DNA of 64,000 nt from assembly GCF_003012795.1 (NCBI RefSeq), contig NZ_PXYH01000002.1:1-64000 (forward strand), read 5' to 3'. The translations under genes and the position numbers were made by a program. The stretch is from Zobellella taiwanensis. GTDB lineage: Bacteria; Pseudomonadota; Gammaproteobacteria; Enterobacterales; Aeromonadaceae. Below the pieces are notes generated by a model. That model did not search any database and was not told the DNA's origin. It was given only the letters and a program-made list of their open reading frames with translations. This document shows positions 54,012 to 64,000 of this stretch, piece by piece (the stretch's first letter is position 1; each line of letters begins with the position of its first letter).

Positions 54012-56058
54012 GTACATCTGGCAACATAATGACTGGCCTCATTTCCGTTGGGATGAAACGTCGCTTAAACCCAGGCTTGACGAGATCCGCTGGCTGCAGG
54101 GGAGGCTGTTGGGCCGCACTGAGGTGGCCCCTGCGCAAACCGACTCCGCCGTGGAAATGGACGCCCTGATCCAGAATGCCATCCGCACAAGCGAAATTGA
54201 GGGTGAGCACCTGGATGTGGGATCGGTTCGATCGTCGGTGGCCCGTCAGCTTGGGCTTGAGCAGGCCGGTATGGCCGGCAGACCCACTCCCGAGACCGAC
54301 TCTCTGGTAGCCTTGTTACTGGAAGCCACCCATCAGCCCGAACAACCATTGTCTTGTGAGCAGTTATGCCGCTGGCAGGCACAGCTGTTTCCTGTTCAGG
54401 GTATGTTTTCCCGTATTGTGATGGGTGGGCTGCGAGGGGAACACCCTATGCAGGTGATATCCGGACGAATGGATAACCCCACTGTTCATTTTGAAGCACC
54501 GCCCAGGCAGGGGCTGGAGCAGCAACTGAACGCCTTTATTGACTGGTTTAATCATCCGCCGGCACAACTTGATGCCATTCTCAGAGCCGGTATTGCTCAT
54601 TTATGGCTGATCACCCTGCATCCGTTTGATGATGGCAACGGCCGGGTAACCAGAGCGGTTACCGACAGGGCGCTGGCCCAGGCCGAGGCCCGCTCCGTGC
54701 GTTTTTATTCTCTGAGTGCAGCCATTATGGCCCGGCGTAATGGCTATTATGACCACCTCGAACAAACCCAGAAGGGTAATCTGGACATCACCATCTGGCT
54801 GGCCTGGTTTTTGGACACTTTGCAAGAGGCACTGCAGCAGGCACTGGCCCGGGTTGATCGGGTACTGGAAAAGACGCGTTTCTGGCAGCGACATGCAAAA
54901 ACGCCCCTGAGCGAACGGCAGATAAAGGTACTTAACCGGCTGCTGGATAACGCCGGAGAAGAGTTTGAAAGCGGCATTAACACCCGCAAATATCAGGCGC
55001 TGGCCAAGGTGAGCAAGGCCACGGCCACACGTGATCTGGCCGATCTGGTAGAAAAAGGATGTTTGCACAGCCTACCGGGCGGAGGGCGCAGCACCCGGTA
55101 TGGGCTGGCTTACGGGAAAAGTAATAACATGAATACCTATCCCATTGGCACTCCCGGCACGCCTTGGGGCGAGGCGGAGCGCGCCCAGTGGCTGGCGCTG
55201 CAGCGTCGCCAACGCAGTTATAAGAATGAGGTGCTTGCGGCCATTGAGCGCCTGACTTCGCGCTTTGAGGTGCAGCAATACGGCGAGCTGACTGTGGGCG
55301 ATGAACGTTTTCCGCTGATGGCCATTCACAGCCGCGACTGGCGGGAGGAGCTGCCGGTGGTGCTGGTCACCGGGGGTGTGCACGGGTATGAAACCAGCGG
55401 CGTGCACGGGGCGCTGCAGTTTGTGGAGCAGCATGGCGAGCACTACGCCGGCCGAGTGAATTGGCTGGTGGCGCCTTGCGTCAGCCCCTGGGCTTATGAG
55501 CGCATTCAGCGCTGGAACGCCAATGCGGTGGATCCGAACCGTTCATTTACAGCAAACAGCCCGGCACCCGAGTCGGCAGCACTTATGCAACTGGTGGCGC
55601 CGGTGCGTGAGCGGGTGTTGCTGCATATCGATCTGCACGAGACCACGGATACCGACGAAAGCGAGTTTCGCCCGGCGCTGGCGGCGCGGGACGGCAAACC
55701 CTTTACGCCTTGCGGCATTCCCGATGGCTTTTATCTGGTGGACGACAGCGAGAATCCGCAGCCAGCCTTTCAGCAGGCGGTAATCGCCGCAGTGGAGAAG
55801 GTCACGCACATTGCGCCGGCGGATGACCAAGGCGAGATCATCGGCTCCCCGGTGGTGGCCAACGGCGTGATTGAATATCCGCTCACAGCCCTTGGCCTGT
55901 GCGCCGGCATGACGCCTGCCCGTTACAAAACCACCACGGAAGTGTACCCCAACAGCCCCCGCGCCACGGCCGAGCAGTGCAATGCCGCCCAGGTGGCGGC
56001 GGTGTGTGCGGCCATCGACTACGCACTGGCCCAACCTCACCCTCAACCACGGAAATAA
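54010..56058 (+). CDS. Fic family protein fused in frame to an M14 carboxypeptidase-like domain
   Basis: A 682-aa frame with two distinct proteins. Residues 1-373: a Fic protein with a DUF4172-type N-terminus (MYIWQHNDWPHFRW), an inhibitory helix motif TSEIEG at 60-65, the catalytic motif HPFDDGNGRVTR at about 204-215 and a C-terminal winged helix (about 310-370). Such proteins transfer AMP to target proteins. Residues 374-682: an M14-like zinc peptidase with GGVHGYETSG (His458, Glu461), HIDLHETTD (His543) and TTTEVYP (Glu644). At the junction, GGGAAAAGTAATAACATG, one extra A would create TAATAA stops and leave an ATG (55129) for the second gene. The fusion may therefore be a recent frameshift or a sequence error. 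GTG at 53947 is an unlikely alternative start. Confidence 0.8.
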   Translation: MYIWQHNDWPHFRWDETSLKPRLDEIRWLQGRLLGRTEVAPAQTDSAVEMDALIQNAIRTSEIEGEHLDVGSVRSSVARQLGLEQAGMAGRPTPETDSLVALLLEATHQPEQPLSCEQLCRWQAQLFPVQGMFSRIVMGGLRGEHPMQVISGRMDNPTVHFEAPPRQGLEQQLNAFIDWFNHPPAQLDAILRAGIAHLWLITLHPFDDGNGRVTRAVTDRALAQAEARSVRFYSLSAAIMARRNGYYDHLEQTQKGNLDITIWLAWFLDTLQEALQQALARVDRVLEKTRFWQRHAKTPLSERQIKVLNRLLDNAGEEFESGINTRKYQALAKVSKATATRDLADLVEKGCLHSLPGGGRSTRYGLAYGKSNNMNTYPIGTPGTPWGEAERAQWLALQRRQRSYKNEVLAAIERLTSRFEVQQYGELTVGDERFPLMAIHSRDWREELPVVLVTGGVHGYETSGVHGALQFVEQHGEHYAGRVNWLVAPCVSPWAYERIQRWNANAVDPNRSFTANSPAPESAALMQLVAPVRERVLLHIDLHETTDTDESEFRPALAARDGKPFTPCGIPDGFYLVDDSENPQPAFQQAVIAAVEKVTHIAPADDQGEIIGSPVVANGVIEYPLTALGLCAGMTPARYKTTTEVYPNSPRATAEQCNAAQVAAVCAAIDYALAQPHPQPRK

Positions 56059-56073
56059 ATAAGGGGAAGCACC

Positions 56074-56565
56074 ATGATCACGCCTATTACCCGCGCAGAG
56101 TTCGAGACCTTCTGGCCCACTTTTTCCCGAGTGATGGCGGCGCAGGAGACCTATGCCTTTGCGCCGGACATGACCCTGGAGCAGGCCTATCAGCTCTGGT
56201 GCGAGCTGCCGCTGAAAACCTTTGTGTATATGGAGCAGGGCGAGGTGCTGGGCTCTTATTACCTCAAGGCCAATGCCGCCGGGCCGGGCGACCATGTGTG
56301 CAACTGCGGTTATATGGTGTCCGAAAAAGCCAGGGGCAAGGGTGTTGCCCGGGCGCTGTGCGAGCATTCCCAGCAGCAGGCGCTGGCGCTGGGCTTCAAG
56401 GCCATGCAGTTTAACAGCGTGGTTTCCACCAACGAGGTGGCGGTGGGGCTATGGCAAAAGCTCGGCTTTGAGATGGTTGGGCGGGTGCCAAAGGCGTACC
56501 GCCATGCAAAGCTTGGCTATGTGGATACCTTTGTCATGTACAAATGGTTGGCGAATGAAGGTTGA
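56074..56565 (+). CDS. GNAT family N-acetyltransferase
   Basis: A 163-aa GNAT fold. The acetyl-CoA-binding motif A is visible as YMVSEKARGKGVARALCEHS (pattern R-G-K-G-V-A), followed by LGFKAMQFNSVVSTNEVAVGLWQKLGFEMVG as two short motifs (FNSVVSTNE, WQKLGF) typical of the YhhY-like branch. The ATG at 56074 has AAGGGGAAG upstream, fifteen bases after the M14 domain. Its last 11 bases overlap the next, broken GNAT gene. Substrate unknown. Confidence 0.9.
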   Translation: MITPITRAEFETFWPTFSRVMAAQETYAFAPDMTLEQAYQLWCELPLKTFVYMEQGEVLGSYYLKANAAGPGDHVCNCGYMVSEKARGKGVARALCEHSQQQALALGFKAMQFNSVVSTNEVAVGLWQKLGFEMVGRVPKAYRHAKLGYVDTFVMYKWLANEG

Positions 56566-56958
56566 AGCTTTAACTCTTGACGAGGTGTTGCCGGTGCGCC
56601 ATGCGGTGCTCTGGCCGAACGAGCTGGTGGCCTTTTGCCGAGTGGCGGAAGACGAGGCCGGCGAGCACTTCGGCGTGCGCCAGAACGGCGAGGTGATTTG
56701 TGTGGCCTCGGTGTTTTTGAGGGCGACTCGGCAAGGCTGCGCAAGTTTGCCACCAAGGTTGAGTGTCAGGGGCAGGGGGTTGGCTCTTTGGTGCTTGAGT
56801 TTTTGATTGCGCATGTGCGTGAGCGGGGCGTGCGGCGGTTCTGGTTTGATGCCCGGGCGTCGGCCACGGCGTTTTATGAGCGGTTTGGCTTTGTGGTGGA
56901 CGGGGAGCGGTTTTACAAGCATCGGGTGGCGTATTACCGCATGAGCATGGTGTTGTGA
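56555..56958 (+). pseudogene. Frameshifted GNAT acetyltransferase
   Basis: The first frame reads MKVEALTLDEVLPVRHAVLW and continues to GEVICVASVF. The fold then continues in the next frame as EGDSARLRKFATKVECQG and motif A QGVGSLVLEF, ending at 56958 (YYRMSMVL). The switch point is the T5 run at 56714-56718; six (or three) T would restore one frame of about 134 residues, normal for a compact GNAT. It overlaps the preceding GNAT gene by 11 bases. Either a recently inactivated gene or a homopolymer error in the sequence. Confidence 0.8.
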
Positions 56959-57009
56959 GGTTTTTGAGTTTTTATTTTACATAAAGTTTGGTGGTGTGAA
57001 GTTTTTTGT

Positions 57010-57033
57010 CCCAATAAATTGGGGCCTACAGGC
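57010..57033. repeat. Fragment of the CCCAAT..GGGGCCTAC palindrome family
   Basis: CCCAATAAATTGGGGCCTAC shares its hairpin and flank with the element between acnD and prpF (50726-50801). Only one arm is present. Confidence 0.6.
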
Positions 57034-57118
57034 GGATCAACAGCTCATAGAGGAGGGTGCGGGGTATCTGCTTCACGACCGATCAAATGCCATGGCCGAA
57101 AATTGCTCCTGCATTTTC

Positions 57119-57190
57119 GGCATTCCCACCATCCATGGCGGTCAGATGCATTTGCCGAGCGACCCAGGGAGGGGCTTGAAGCGTGTCGTG
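57119..57190. repeat. Degenerate copy of the fabD-fabG element
   Basis: CCATCCATGGCGG, then GAGCGACCCAGGGAGGGGCT and AAGCGTGTC line up loosely with the blocks GCCATGGATGGCG, GAGTCCCCAGGGATGGGTCT and GGCGTGT of 36650-36705. The outer stem is lost. This is an assignment by eye. Confidence 0.4.
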
Positions 57191-57280
57191 AAGTAGTGCC
57201 CCGTGCCCGACGATGTGGCACGGCTTTGCAGCTCATCATCAGCAGGCTTGCGAGCAACGGGGGAGTGTGGAGCAAAGACG

Positions 57281-57325
57281 GGTTGCCGCGCTGCGGCAAG
57301 TTGCGGGCGGGCCGCCCGCGCTCCA
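57281..57325 (+). repeat. Dispersed GC-rich repeat, complete copy
   Basis: GGTTGCCGCGCTGCGGCAAG then TTGCGGGCGGGCCGCCCGCG and CTCCA. Two stems are visible (TTGCCGC/GCGGCAA and GCGGGCGG/CCGCCCGC). The second copy begins 106 bases later in the same orientation. Confidence 0.8.
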
Positions 57326-57357
57326 GTGATTGGCGTTACTTTTATGGCTGGTGTGCA

Positions 57358-57378
57358 TTCCCACGCGGAGCGTGGGAA
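57358..57378. repeat. TTCCCACGC/GCGTGGGAA palindrome
   Basis: A 9-bp perfect stem with a 3-base loop. Same family as 43436-43458. It sits between the two GC-rich repeats, forming a composite. Confidence 0.75.
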
Positions 57379-57386
57379 CGAGGAGA

Positions 57387-57431
57387 GGTTACCGCGTTGC
57401 GGCAAGTTGCGGGCTGGCAGCCCGCGCTCCA
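57387..57431 (+). repeat. Dispersed GC-rich repeat, second copy
   Basis: GGTTACCGCGTTGCGGCAAG then TTGCGGGCTGGCAGCCCGCG and CTCCA. Changes relative to 57281 are paired in the second stem (GGGCTGGCAGCCC), suggesting that the structure is kept. It ends seven bases before the hisIE stop codon. The whole gap 56959-57438 contains only such repeats; I see no gene. Confidence 0.8.
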
Positions 57432-57438
57432 AACTGGC

Positions 57439-58039
57439 TTATTTACTGTGGCGCTCTTTGAGTTTGGCCATCACGTCGGTCAGTTCCAGGCCTTCCTGTT
57501 GCAGCAGCACGGTGAGGTGGTAAAGCAGGTCGGCAGACTCATTTACCAGCTCGTCGTGGTCGTGCACGGTGGCGGCCAGGGCCGTTTCCACGCCTTCTTC
57601 ACCCACCTTTTGCGCAATGCGCTTGGTGCCCTTGGCATACAGGCTGGCGGTGTAGCTGGATTTGGGGTCTGCGCCCTTACGGCTGGCGATCACCTGTTCC
57701 AGCTCGGCGAAAAAGGTCAGCGCCGGGGCCTGTTGCTCGTTAAAGCAGGACACGGTGCCCAAATGGCAGGTGGGGCCCACCGGCTCGGCCATCACCAGCA
57801 GGGTGTCGTTATCGCAGTCGGTGGAGATGTCTTTCAGCTTCAGCACATGGCCGGAGCTTTCGCCCTTGGTCCACAGCCGGTTTTTGGTGCGGCTGAAAAA
57901 GGTCACATGCCCGGTTTCCTGGGTTTTGGCCAGGGCATCCTGGTTCATGTAGCCCAGCATCAGCACCCGGCCGCTGCGGCAGTCTTGCACAATGGCCGGC
58001 ATCAGGCCGTCTACCTTGCTCCAGTCCAGTTTGGCGGCA

Positions 58040-58047
<8 letters not shown>
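57439..58047 (-). CDS. hisI: Bifunctional phosphoribosyl-AMP cyclohydrolase / phosphoribosyl-ATP pyrophosphatase
   Basis: A 202-aa HisIE fusion. The N-terminal HisI part has [32 protein letters not shown] and the metal-binding [11 protein letters not shown] (Cys). The C-terminal HisE part has [20 protein letters not shown] and [11 protein letters not shown], ending in [11 protein letters not shown]. It catalyses histidine steps 2 and 3. The start is GTG at 58047, overlapping hisF by eight bases. Last gene of the operon. Confidence 0.96.
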
Positions 58048-60118
<2,071 letters not shown>

Positions 60119-60122
<4 letters not shown>

Positions 60123-61189
60123 AAAACCCCCTTGCTCGACGGCAGCTCATTGCCTTCCACCCGCACGGCCTGGCGCAGGGCGCGGCCAAAGCTCTTGAAC
60201 ACGCTTTCCACCATGTGGTGGGTGTTGTCGCCGGTCACCTTGAGGTGAATGTTGGCGGCCAGGCTGTCGCTCAAACTGCGGAAGAAGTGGGGCACCATTT
60301 CCACGGTAAGGTCGCCGGCCTTGGGCTGTTTGAACTCGCCTTCAAACTTCATGTAGGGCCGGCCGGAGAGATCCAGGGTCACCGCCGCTTCGCATTCGTC
60401 CATGGGCAGCACAAAGCCAAAGCGGCCAATGCCGCGCTTGTTGCCGAGTGCCTTGCGCAATGCCTCGCCCAGGGCCAGGGCGGTGTCTTCCACGGTGTGG
60501 TGATCGTCAATGTGCAGATCGCCGTCCACCTTTACGGTCAGGCGAAAACCGCCGTGAGTGGCGATTTGATCCAGCATGTGGTCGAAAAAGTGCAGGCCGG
60601 TGCTGATCTGGCTGCCGCCGGTCTGATCCAGATCCACACTCACGCGAATATCGGTTTCCTTGGTGGTGCGGGTGACTTCGGCAATGCGGCCACGGCTGGT
60701 GAGCCGGGCCACGATTTCATCCCAGCCCAGATCGTTATGGCCGTAGTGCAGGCCGGGCAGGCCCATGTTCTCCGCCAGCTGCATGTCGGTGTGGCGGTCG
60801 CCAATTACCCAGGAGTCGGTAAAGTCGATTTTGCCCTGCTGCAGGTAGTCTTTTACCAGGCCGAGGCGCGGCTTGCGGCAGGCGCAGTCGTCGTGCTGAA
60901 AGTGGGGGCAGATCAGCACATCGTCAAAGCGCACGCCCTGAGAGGTAAGGATCTGCATCATCAGGTTGTGGGGGGCGTCGAAGTCTTCCTGAGGGAAGCT
61001 GTCGGTGCCCAGACCGTCCTGGTTGGTGACCATCACCAGCCGGTAGCCGGCGTTTTGCAGGGTCAACAGGGCTGGGATCACGTTGGGCAGAAAGGCCAGC
61101 TTGTCGAGCCGGTCCAGCTGTTTGTCCACCGGCGGCTCTTCCACCATGGTGCCATCACGGTCAATAAAAAGAATGCGTTCCTTAGACAC
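60119..61189 (-). CDS. hisB: Bifunctional histidinol-phosphatase / imidazoleglycerol-phosphate dehydratase
   Basis: A 356-aa fusion. Residues 1-165 are a HAD phosphatase ([12 protein letters not shown]; zinc-binding [17 protein letters not shown]), and residues about 170-356 are IGP dehydratase ([28 protein letters not shown]). This is the enteric-type fused HisB, catalysing steps 6 and 8. The start is GTG at 61189, adjoining the hisC stop. AAAAGGAG lies upstream. Confidence 0.97.
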
Positions 61190-62248
61190 TTATTGCTCCT
61201 TTTGCAGTACGTCGCGTACCGCGTCCATTTCGGCACGGCTGCCGATAGTGATGCGAATGCAGTCGGCCAGTCCCGGCCTGCTGGCAAAGTCGCGCAATAT
61301 AATACCGGCCCGGCTCATGCGGGCAAACATGTCGCTGCCCGGGGTAAAGCGCACCAGCAGGTAGTTGCCGTTAGGGGCGAACACTTCGTTCACCTGGGGG
61401 TGCTGCAAAAGCTCCTCGGCCAACTCCGCCTTCAGCTGGTTGATTTCATCCACGCGTTGGCGCATCAGCAGCAGGCCTTCTTCGCTTAAGGCCTGGGCGG
61501 CAATCTGGGCCACCGGATCCGGCACCGGATAGGGGGCAATCACCTTCAGCAGCAGGCCAATCACCTCGGGGCAGGCAAGGGTAAAGCCGCAGCGAATGCC
61601 CGCCAGGCCAAAGGCCTTGGACAGGGTGCGAATGATCACCAGCTCGTCAAACTCGGCCAGCAGGTCGGCCTGGCTGTGCTCGGGGCAAAATTCGATGTAG
61701 GCCTCGTCCACCACCACCAGGGCGCGGCCCTTGGCGGCGTTCAGCAAACGCAGCAAGCCGGCTCTGTCCACCAGATCCCCGGTGGGGTTGTTGGGGGAGC
61801 ACAAAAACACCAGTTTCACCTCGCCGAGGCGGGCAATGATGGCGTCGAAGTCGGGCTGGCGGCTGTCGGTGAGCGGCACTTCCACCACGTTCACGCCATT
61901 GGTTTCGGCGCTGATGGCATACATGCCGTAGGTGGGCGGGCAAATCAGAATGCTGTCGCGACCGGGTTCACAAAAGGTGCGAATAAGCAGTTCAATGCCC
62001 TCGTCGCCGCCCCGGCTCACCAGCACCTGCTCGGGGGCCAGGCCAGCATAGGCGGCGTAGCGTTCAATCACCTGGGGCGGCTGGCATTCCGGGTAGCGGT
62101 TCAGCCGCTCGCAGTTCAGGCTGAACTGGCCGCTGTCGGCGGCTTCGTTGGCGTTCAGCCAGACGTGGCCCTGGCCACCGATGCGCCGGGCGGACTGATA
62201 GGGAGTCAGTTGCTGTACCCGGGTGCGGGCCAGTTGGGTAAGGCTCAT
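61190..62248 (-). CDS. hisC: Histidinol-phosphate aminotransferase
   Basis: A 352-aa fold-type I PLP aminotransferase. LNANEAADSGQF opens the chain, LCSPNNPTGDLVD and VVDEAYIEF follow, and the PLP Lys is in RTLSKAFGLAGIRCGF. It performs step 7. The ATG at 62248 overlaps the hisD stop by four bases. Length agrees with the E. coli enzyme (356). Confidence 0.97.
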   Translation of the reverse strand: MSLTQLARTRVQQLTPYQSARRIGGQGHVWLNANEAADSGQFSLNCERLNRYPECQPPQVIERYAAYAGLAPEQVLVSRGGDEGIELLIRTFCEPGRDSILICPPTYGMYAISAETNGVNVVEVPLTDSRQPDFDAIIARLGEVKLVFLCSPNNPTGDLVDRAGLLRLLNAAKGRALVVVDEAYIEFCPEHSQADLLAEFDELVIIRTLSKAFGLAGIRCGFTLACPEVIGLLLKVIAPYPVPDPVAQIAAQALSEEGLLLMRQRVDEINQLKAELAEELLQHPQVNEVFAPNGNYLLVRFTPGSDMFARMSRAGIILRDFASRPGLADCIRITIGSRAEMDAVRDVLQKEQ

Positions 62249-63537
62249 GCTTGTTTCTCCAATTTTGCCAGGCGCAGGCTGACGGCATTCTTGTGGGCAT
62301 CCAGGGTTTCGGTGGCGGCCAGCAGCTCCACCGCCGGGCCAATGGCGCGCAGGCCTTCGGGGCTCAGCTCCTGCACCGTGTAGCGGCGCTGGTAGTCGGC
62401 CAGCCCCAGGCTGGAATAGGTGCGCGCATAGCCGTAGGTGGGCAGGGTGTGGTTGGTGCCGCTGGCGTAATCCCCCACCGACTCCGGGGTCCAGGCGCCC
62501 AAAAAGATGGAGCCGGCGTTTTTCAGGCGCGGCAGCAGGGCGCGGGGGTGTTCGGTCTGCACAATCAAGTGCTCGGGGGCGTAGGCATTGGAAATGGCGG
62601 CGGCCTGCTCCAGATCCCGGCAGATAAAGGTGCGGCTCTCGGCCAGGGCCTGGCGGGCAATGTCGGCCCGGGAGAGGGCACTGAGCTGGCGCGCCAGCGC
62701 TTCGTCCACCTTGCCGGCAAAATCCCGGCTCGGGGTCACCAGGATCACCTGGGAGTCCGGGCCGTGCTCGGCCTGAGACAGCAGATCGGCGGCAATAAAG
62801 TCGGCGTCGGCAAATTCGTCGGCAATCACCAGCACTTCCGAGGGGCCGGCGGGCATGTCGATTGCCGCTCCGTCCACGTCGCCGGACACCTGCTGCTTGG
62901 CCTCGGTCACCCAGGCGTTGCCCGGGCCGAAGATTTTGTCCACCTTGGTCACGGTCTCGCTGCCGTAGGCCATGGCGGCAATGGCCTGGGCGCCCCCAAG
63001 AGTGTAAATGGCGTCCACGCCGCAACGCTTGGCGGTGTAGACAATGGCGTCGTTGATGGGGGGCGGGGAGCACAGCACTACCCGGGCGCAACCGGCGAGG
63101 CGCGCCGGAATGGCCAGCATCATCACGGTCGACACCAGGGGCGCACTGCCGCCGGGCACGTACAGGCCCACTTTTTCAATGGGCTGAAAGTGCAGCTCGC
63201 AGCGCACGCCGGGGCTGGTGTCCTGGATCACGGCTTCGGGCAGCTGGGCCCGGTGAAAGGCCTCGATGTTGCCGATGGCCAGCTCAATGGCGGCTTTCAG
63301 CTCGGGGCTGACTCGCTCAGCGGCGGCGGCAATTTCGGCGTCGGTGAGTTCAAGGCAGTCGCGCTCGGCGCGGTCCAGGGTGCGGGTGAGATCCAGCAGG
63401 GCGGCGTCGCCGCCATCGCGCACACGAGCGATAATATCGGCCACCTGGGCCTCGCGGCCGCTTTGCGCAAGGGCCGGGCGGCGCAGGGCGGCGGCCTGCT
63501 CGGCGGCACTCAGTTGGTTCCAGTCCAGGGTGTTCAT
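62245..63537 (-). CDS. hisD: Histidinol dehydrogenase
   Basis: A 430-aa zinc enzyme oxidising histidinol to histidine in two steps. VGLYVPGGSAPLVSTVMMLA, GGAQAIAAMAYG, KIFGPGNAWVTEAKQQV, DMPAGPSEVLVIAD and LSQAEHGPDSQ (zinc ligands Gln, His) are in family order, with the late SVGDYASGTNHTLPT. The ATG at 63537 is three bases after the hisG stop, so it is coupled. Confidence 0.98.
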   Translation of the reverse strand: MNTLDWNQLSAAEQAAALRRPALAQSGREAQVADIIARVRDGGDAALLDLTRTLDRAERDCLELTDAEIAAAAERVSPELKAAIELAIGNIEAFHRAQLPEAVIQDTSPGVRCELHFQPIEKVGLYVPGGSAPLVSTVMMLAIPARLAGCARVVLCSPPPINDAIVYTAKRCGVDAIYTLGGAQAIAAMAYGSETVTKVDKIFGPGNAWVTEAKQQVSGDVDGAAIDMPAGPSEVLVIADEFADADFIAADLLSQAEHGPDSQVILVTPSRDFAGKVDEALARQLSALSRADIARQALAESRTFICRDLEQAAAISNAYAPEHLIVQTEHPRALLPRLKNAGSIFLGAWTPESVGDYASGTNHTLPTYGYARTYSSLGLADYQRRYTVQELSPEGLRAIGPAVELLAATETLDAHKNAVSLRLAKLEKQA

Positions 63538-63540
63538 GGT

Positions 63541-64000
63541 TTACTCCATCATCTTCTCAATGGGCAGCACCAGAATGGATGACGCGCCCAGGCTCTTCAG
63601 GCCTTCCATGGTTTCCCAGAACATGTCTTCGCTGCTCACCATGTGAATGGCCACCTGATTGGTGTCGCCGGCCAGCTGCATGATGGTGGGGCGCTCGGCG
63701 CCGGGCAGCAGGTCAATCACGTCTTCCAGCTTGTCTTTGGGGGCGTGCAGCATGATGTATTTGCTTTCCCGCGCCTGTTGCAGGCCCTGAATGCGGGGCA
63801 GCAGTTTGTCGACGATTTGCTGCTTGCCGGCGGGCAGGGCGTTGCCGCTTTGAATGAGCACCGCCTTGGAGCGGAAAATCACGTCGGTTTCCACCAGGCC
63901 GTTGGCTTCCAGGGTGGCGCCGGTGGAGACCAGATCACAGATGGCGTCGGCCACGCCGGCGCGGGGTGCGACTTCCACCGAGCCGTTCAGCATCACGCTT
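63541..64000 (-). CDS. hisG: ATP phosphoribosyltransferase HisG, C-terminal part
   Basis: The gene enters from the right edge; 153 codons including the stop are visible. [23 protein letters not shown] is the end of the catalytic domain with its PRPP-binding segment ([14 protein letters not shown]). The last ~75 residues ([20 protein letters not shown] onwards) are the ACT-like regulatory domain of the long HisG form, which responds to histidine. First gene of the operon; its leader is outside the window. Confidence 0.95.
   Translation of the reverse strand, partial: SVMLNGSVEVAPRAGVADAICDLVSTGATLEANGLVETDVIFRSKAVLIQSGNALPAGKQQIVDKLLPRIQGLQQARESKYIMLHAPKDKLEDVIDLLPGAERPTIMQLAGDTNQVAIHMVSSEDMFWETMEGLKSLGASSILVLPIEKMME

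Overview
The window is a 64 kb stretch of a GC-rich gammaproteobacterial chromosome. Gene order is that of Enterobacterales and Aeromonadales: smrB/prmB-aroC-epmC-yfcL, rne/rluC, yceD-rpmF-plsX-fabHDG-acpP-fabF-pabC-mltG-tmk-holB-tatD, and hisGDCBHAFIE. A TRAP transporter next to an ectoine-hydrolase-like gene, a GntR-controlled prp operon with acnD/prpF, and many short palindromic intergenic repeats suggest a marine or halotolerant member of the Aeromonadales (an Oceanimonas/Zobellella/Oceanisphaera-like organism). That placement is inferred from memory of gene order and protein style; no search was run.

Layout. 1-5.3 kb (+): end of a TRAP permease, then an ectoine-hydrolase-like protein, a threonine-aldolase-like PLP enzyme, an aldehyde dehydrogenase and an M20 amidohydrolase, read here as a possible hydroxyectoine catabolic operon. 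5.5-11.2 kb: sixA, a 70-aa unknown, smrB (-), prmB, aroC, epmC, an ATP-NAD kinase-like gene and yfcL. 11.2-16.4 kb: sulfate assimilation (cysNC and cysD on -, SLC13 permease on +) with a foreign-looking four-helix-bundle gene between cysD and cysNC. 16.5-20.1 kb: 4.5S RNA (-), a dioxygenase/YqjG/DoxX operon (-) and a divergent LysR regulator. 20.1-27.2 kb: metG (-), then apbC, udk, dcd, asmA and a low-molecular-weight phosphatase. 27.2-32.8 kb: rne (-), rluC, a HAD phosphatase and yceF (-). 32.9-43.4 kb: the conserved fatty-acid cluster through tatD. 43.4-45.2 kb: a heptanucleotide satellite, nfeD and an SPFH protein. 45.3-53.9 kb: the methylcitrate operon. 54.0-57.4 kb: an accessory patch (Fic-M14 fusion, GNAT acetyltransferase, frameshifted GNAT, repeat-rich spacer). 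57.4-64 kb: the his operon on the minus strand, running off the right edge inside hisG.

Most of the window is housekeeping. The unusual content is in the gaps and at the edges: (i) a coherent but unproven retro-aldol route for hydroxyectoine at the left edge; (ii) a 16-unit CCCCRRT heptamer satellite after tatD whose other strand is telomere-like GGGGATT; (iii) a four-helix-bundle cassette flanked by degenerate heptamers, with an inverted copy of the last 17 bases of cysD; (iv) an in-frame fusion of a Fic protein to an M14 carboxypeptidase-like domain, which one extra A would separate; (v) at least four families of dispersed palindromic repeats, one of them between fabD and fabG inside an essential operon.
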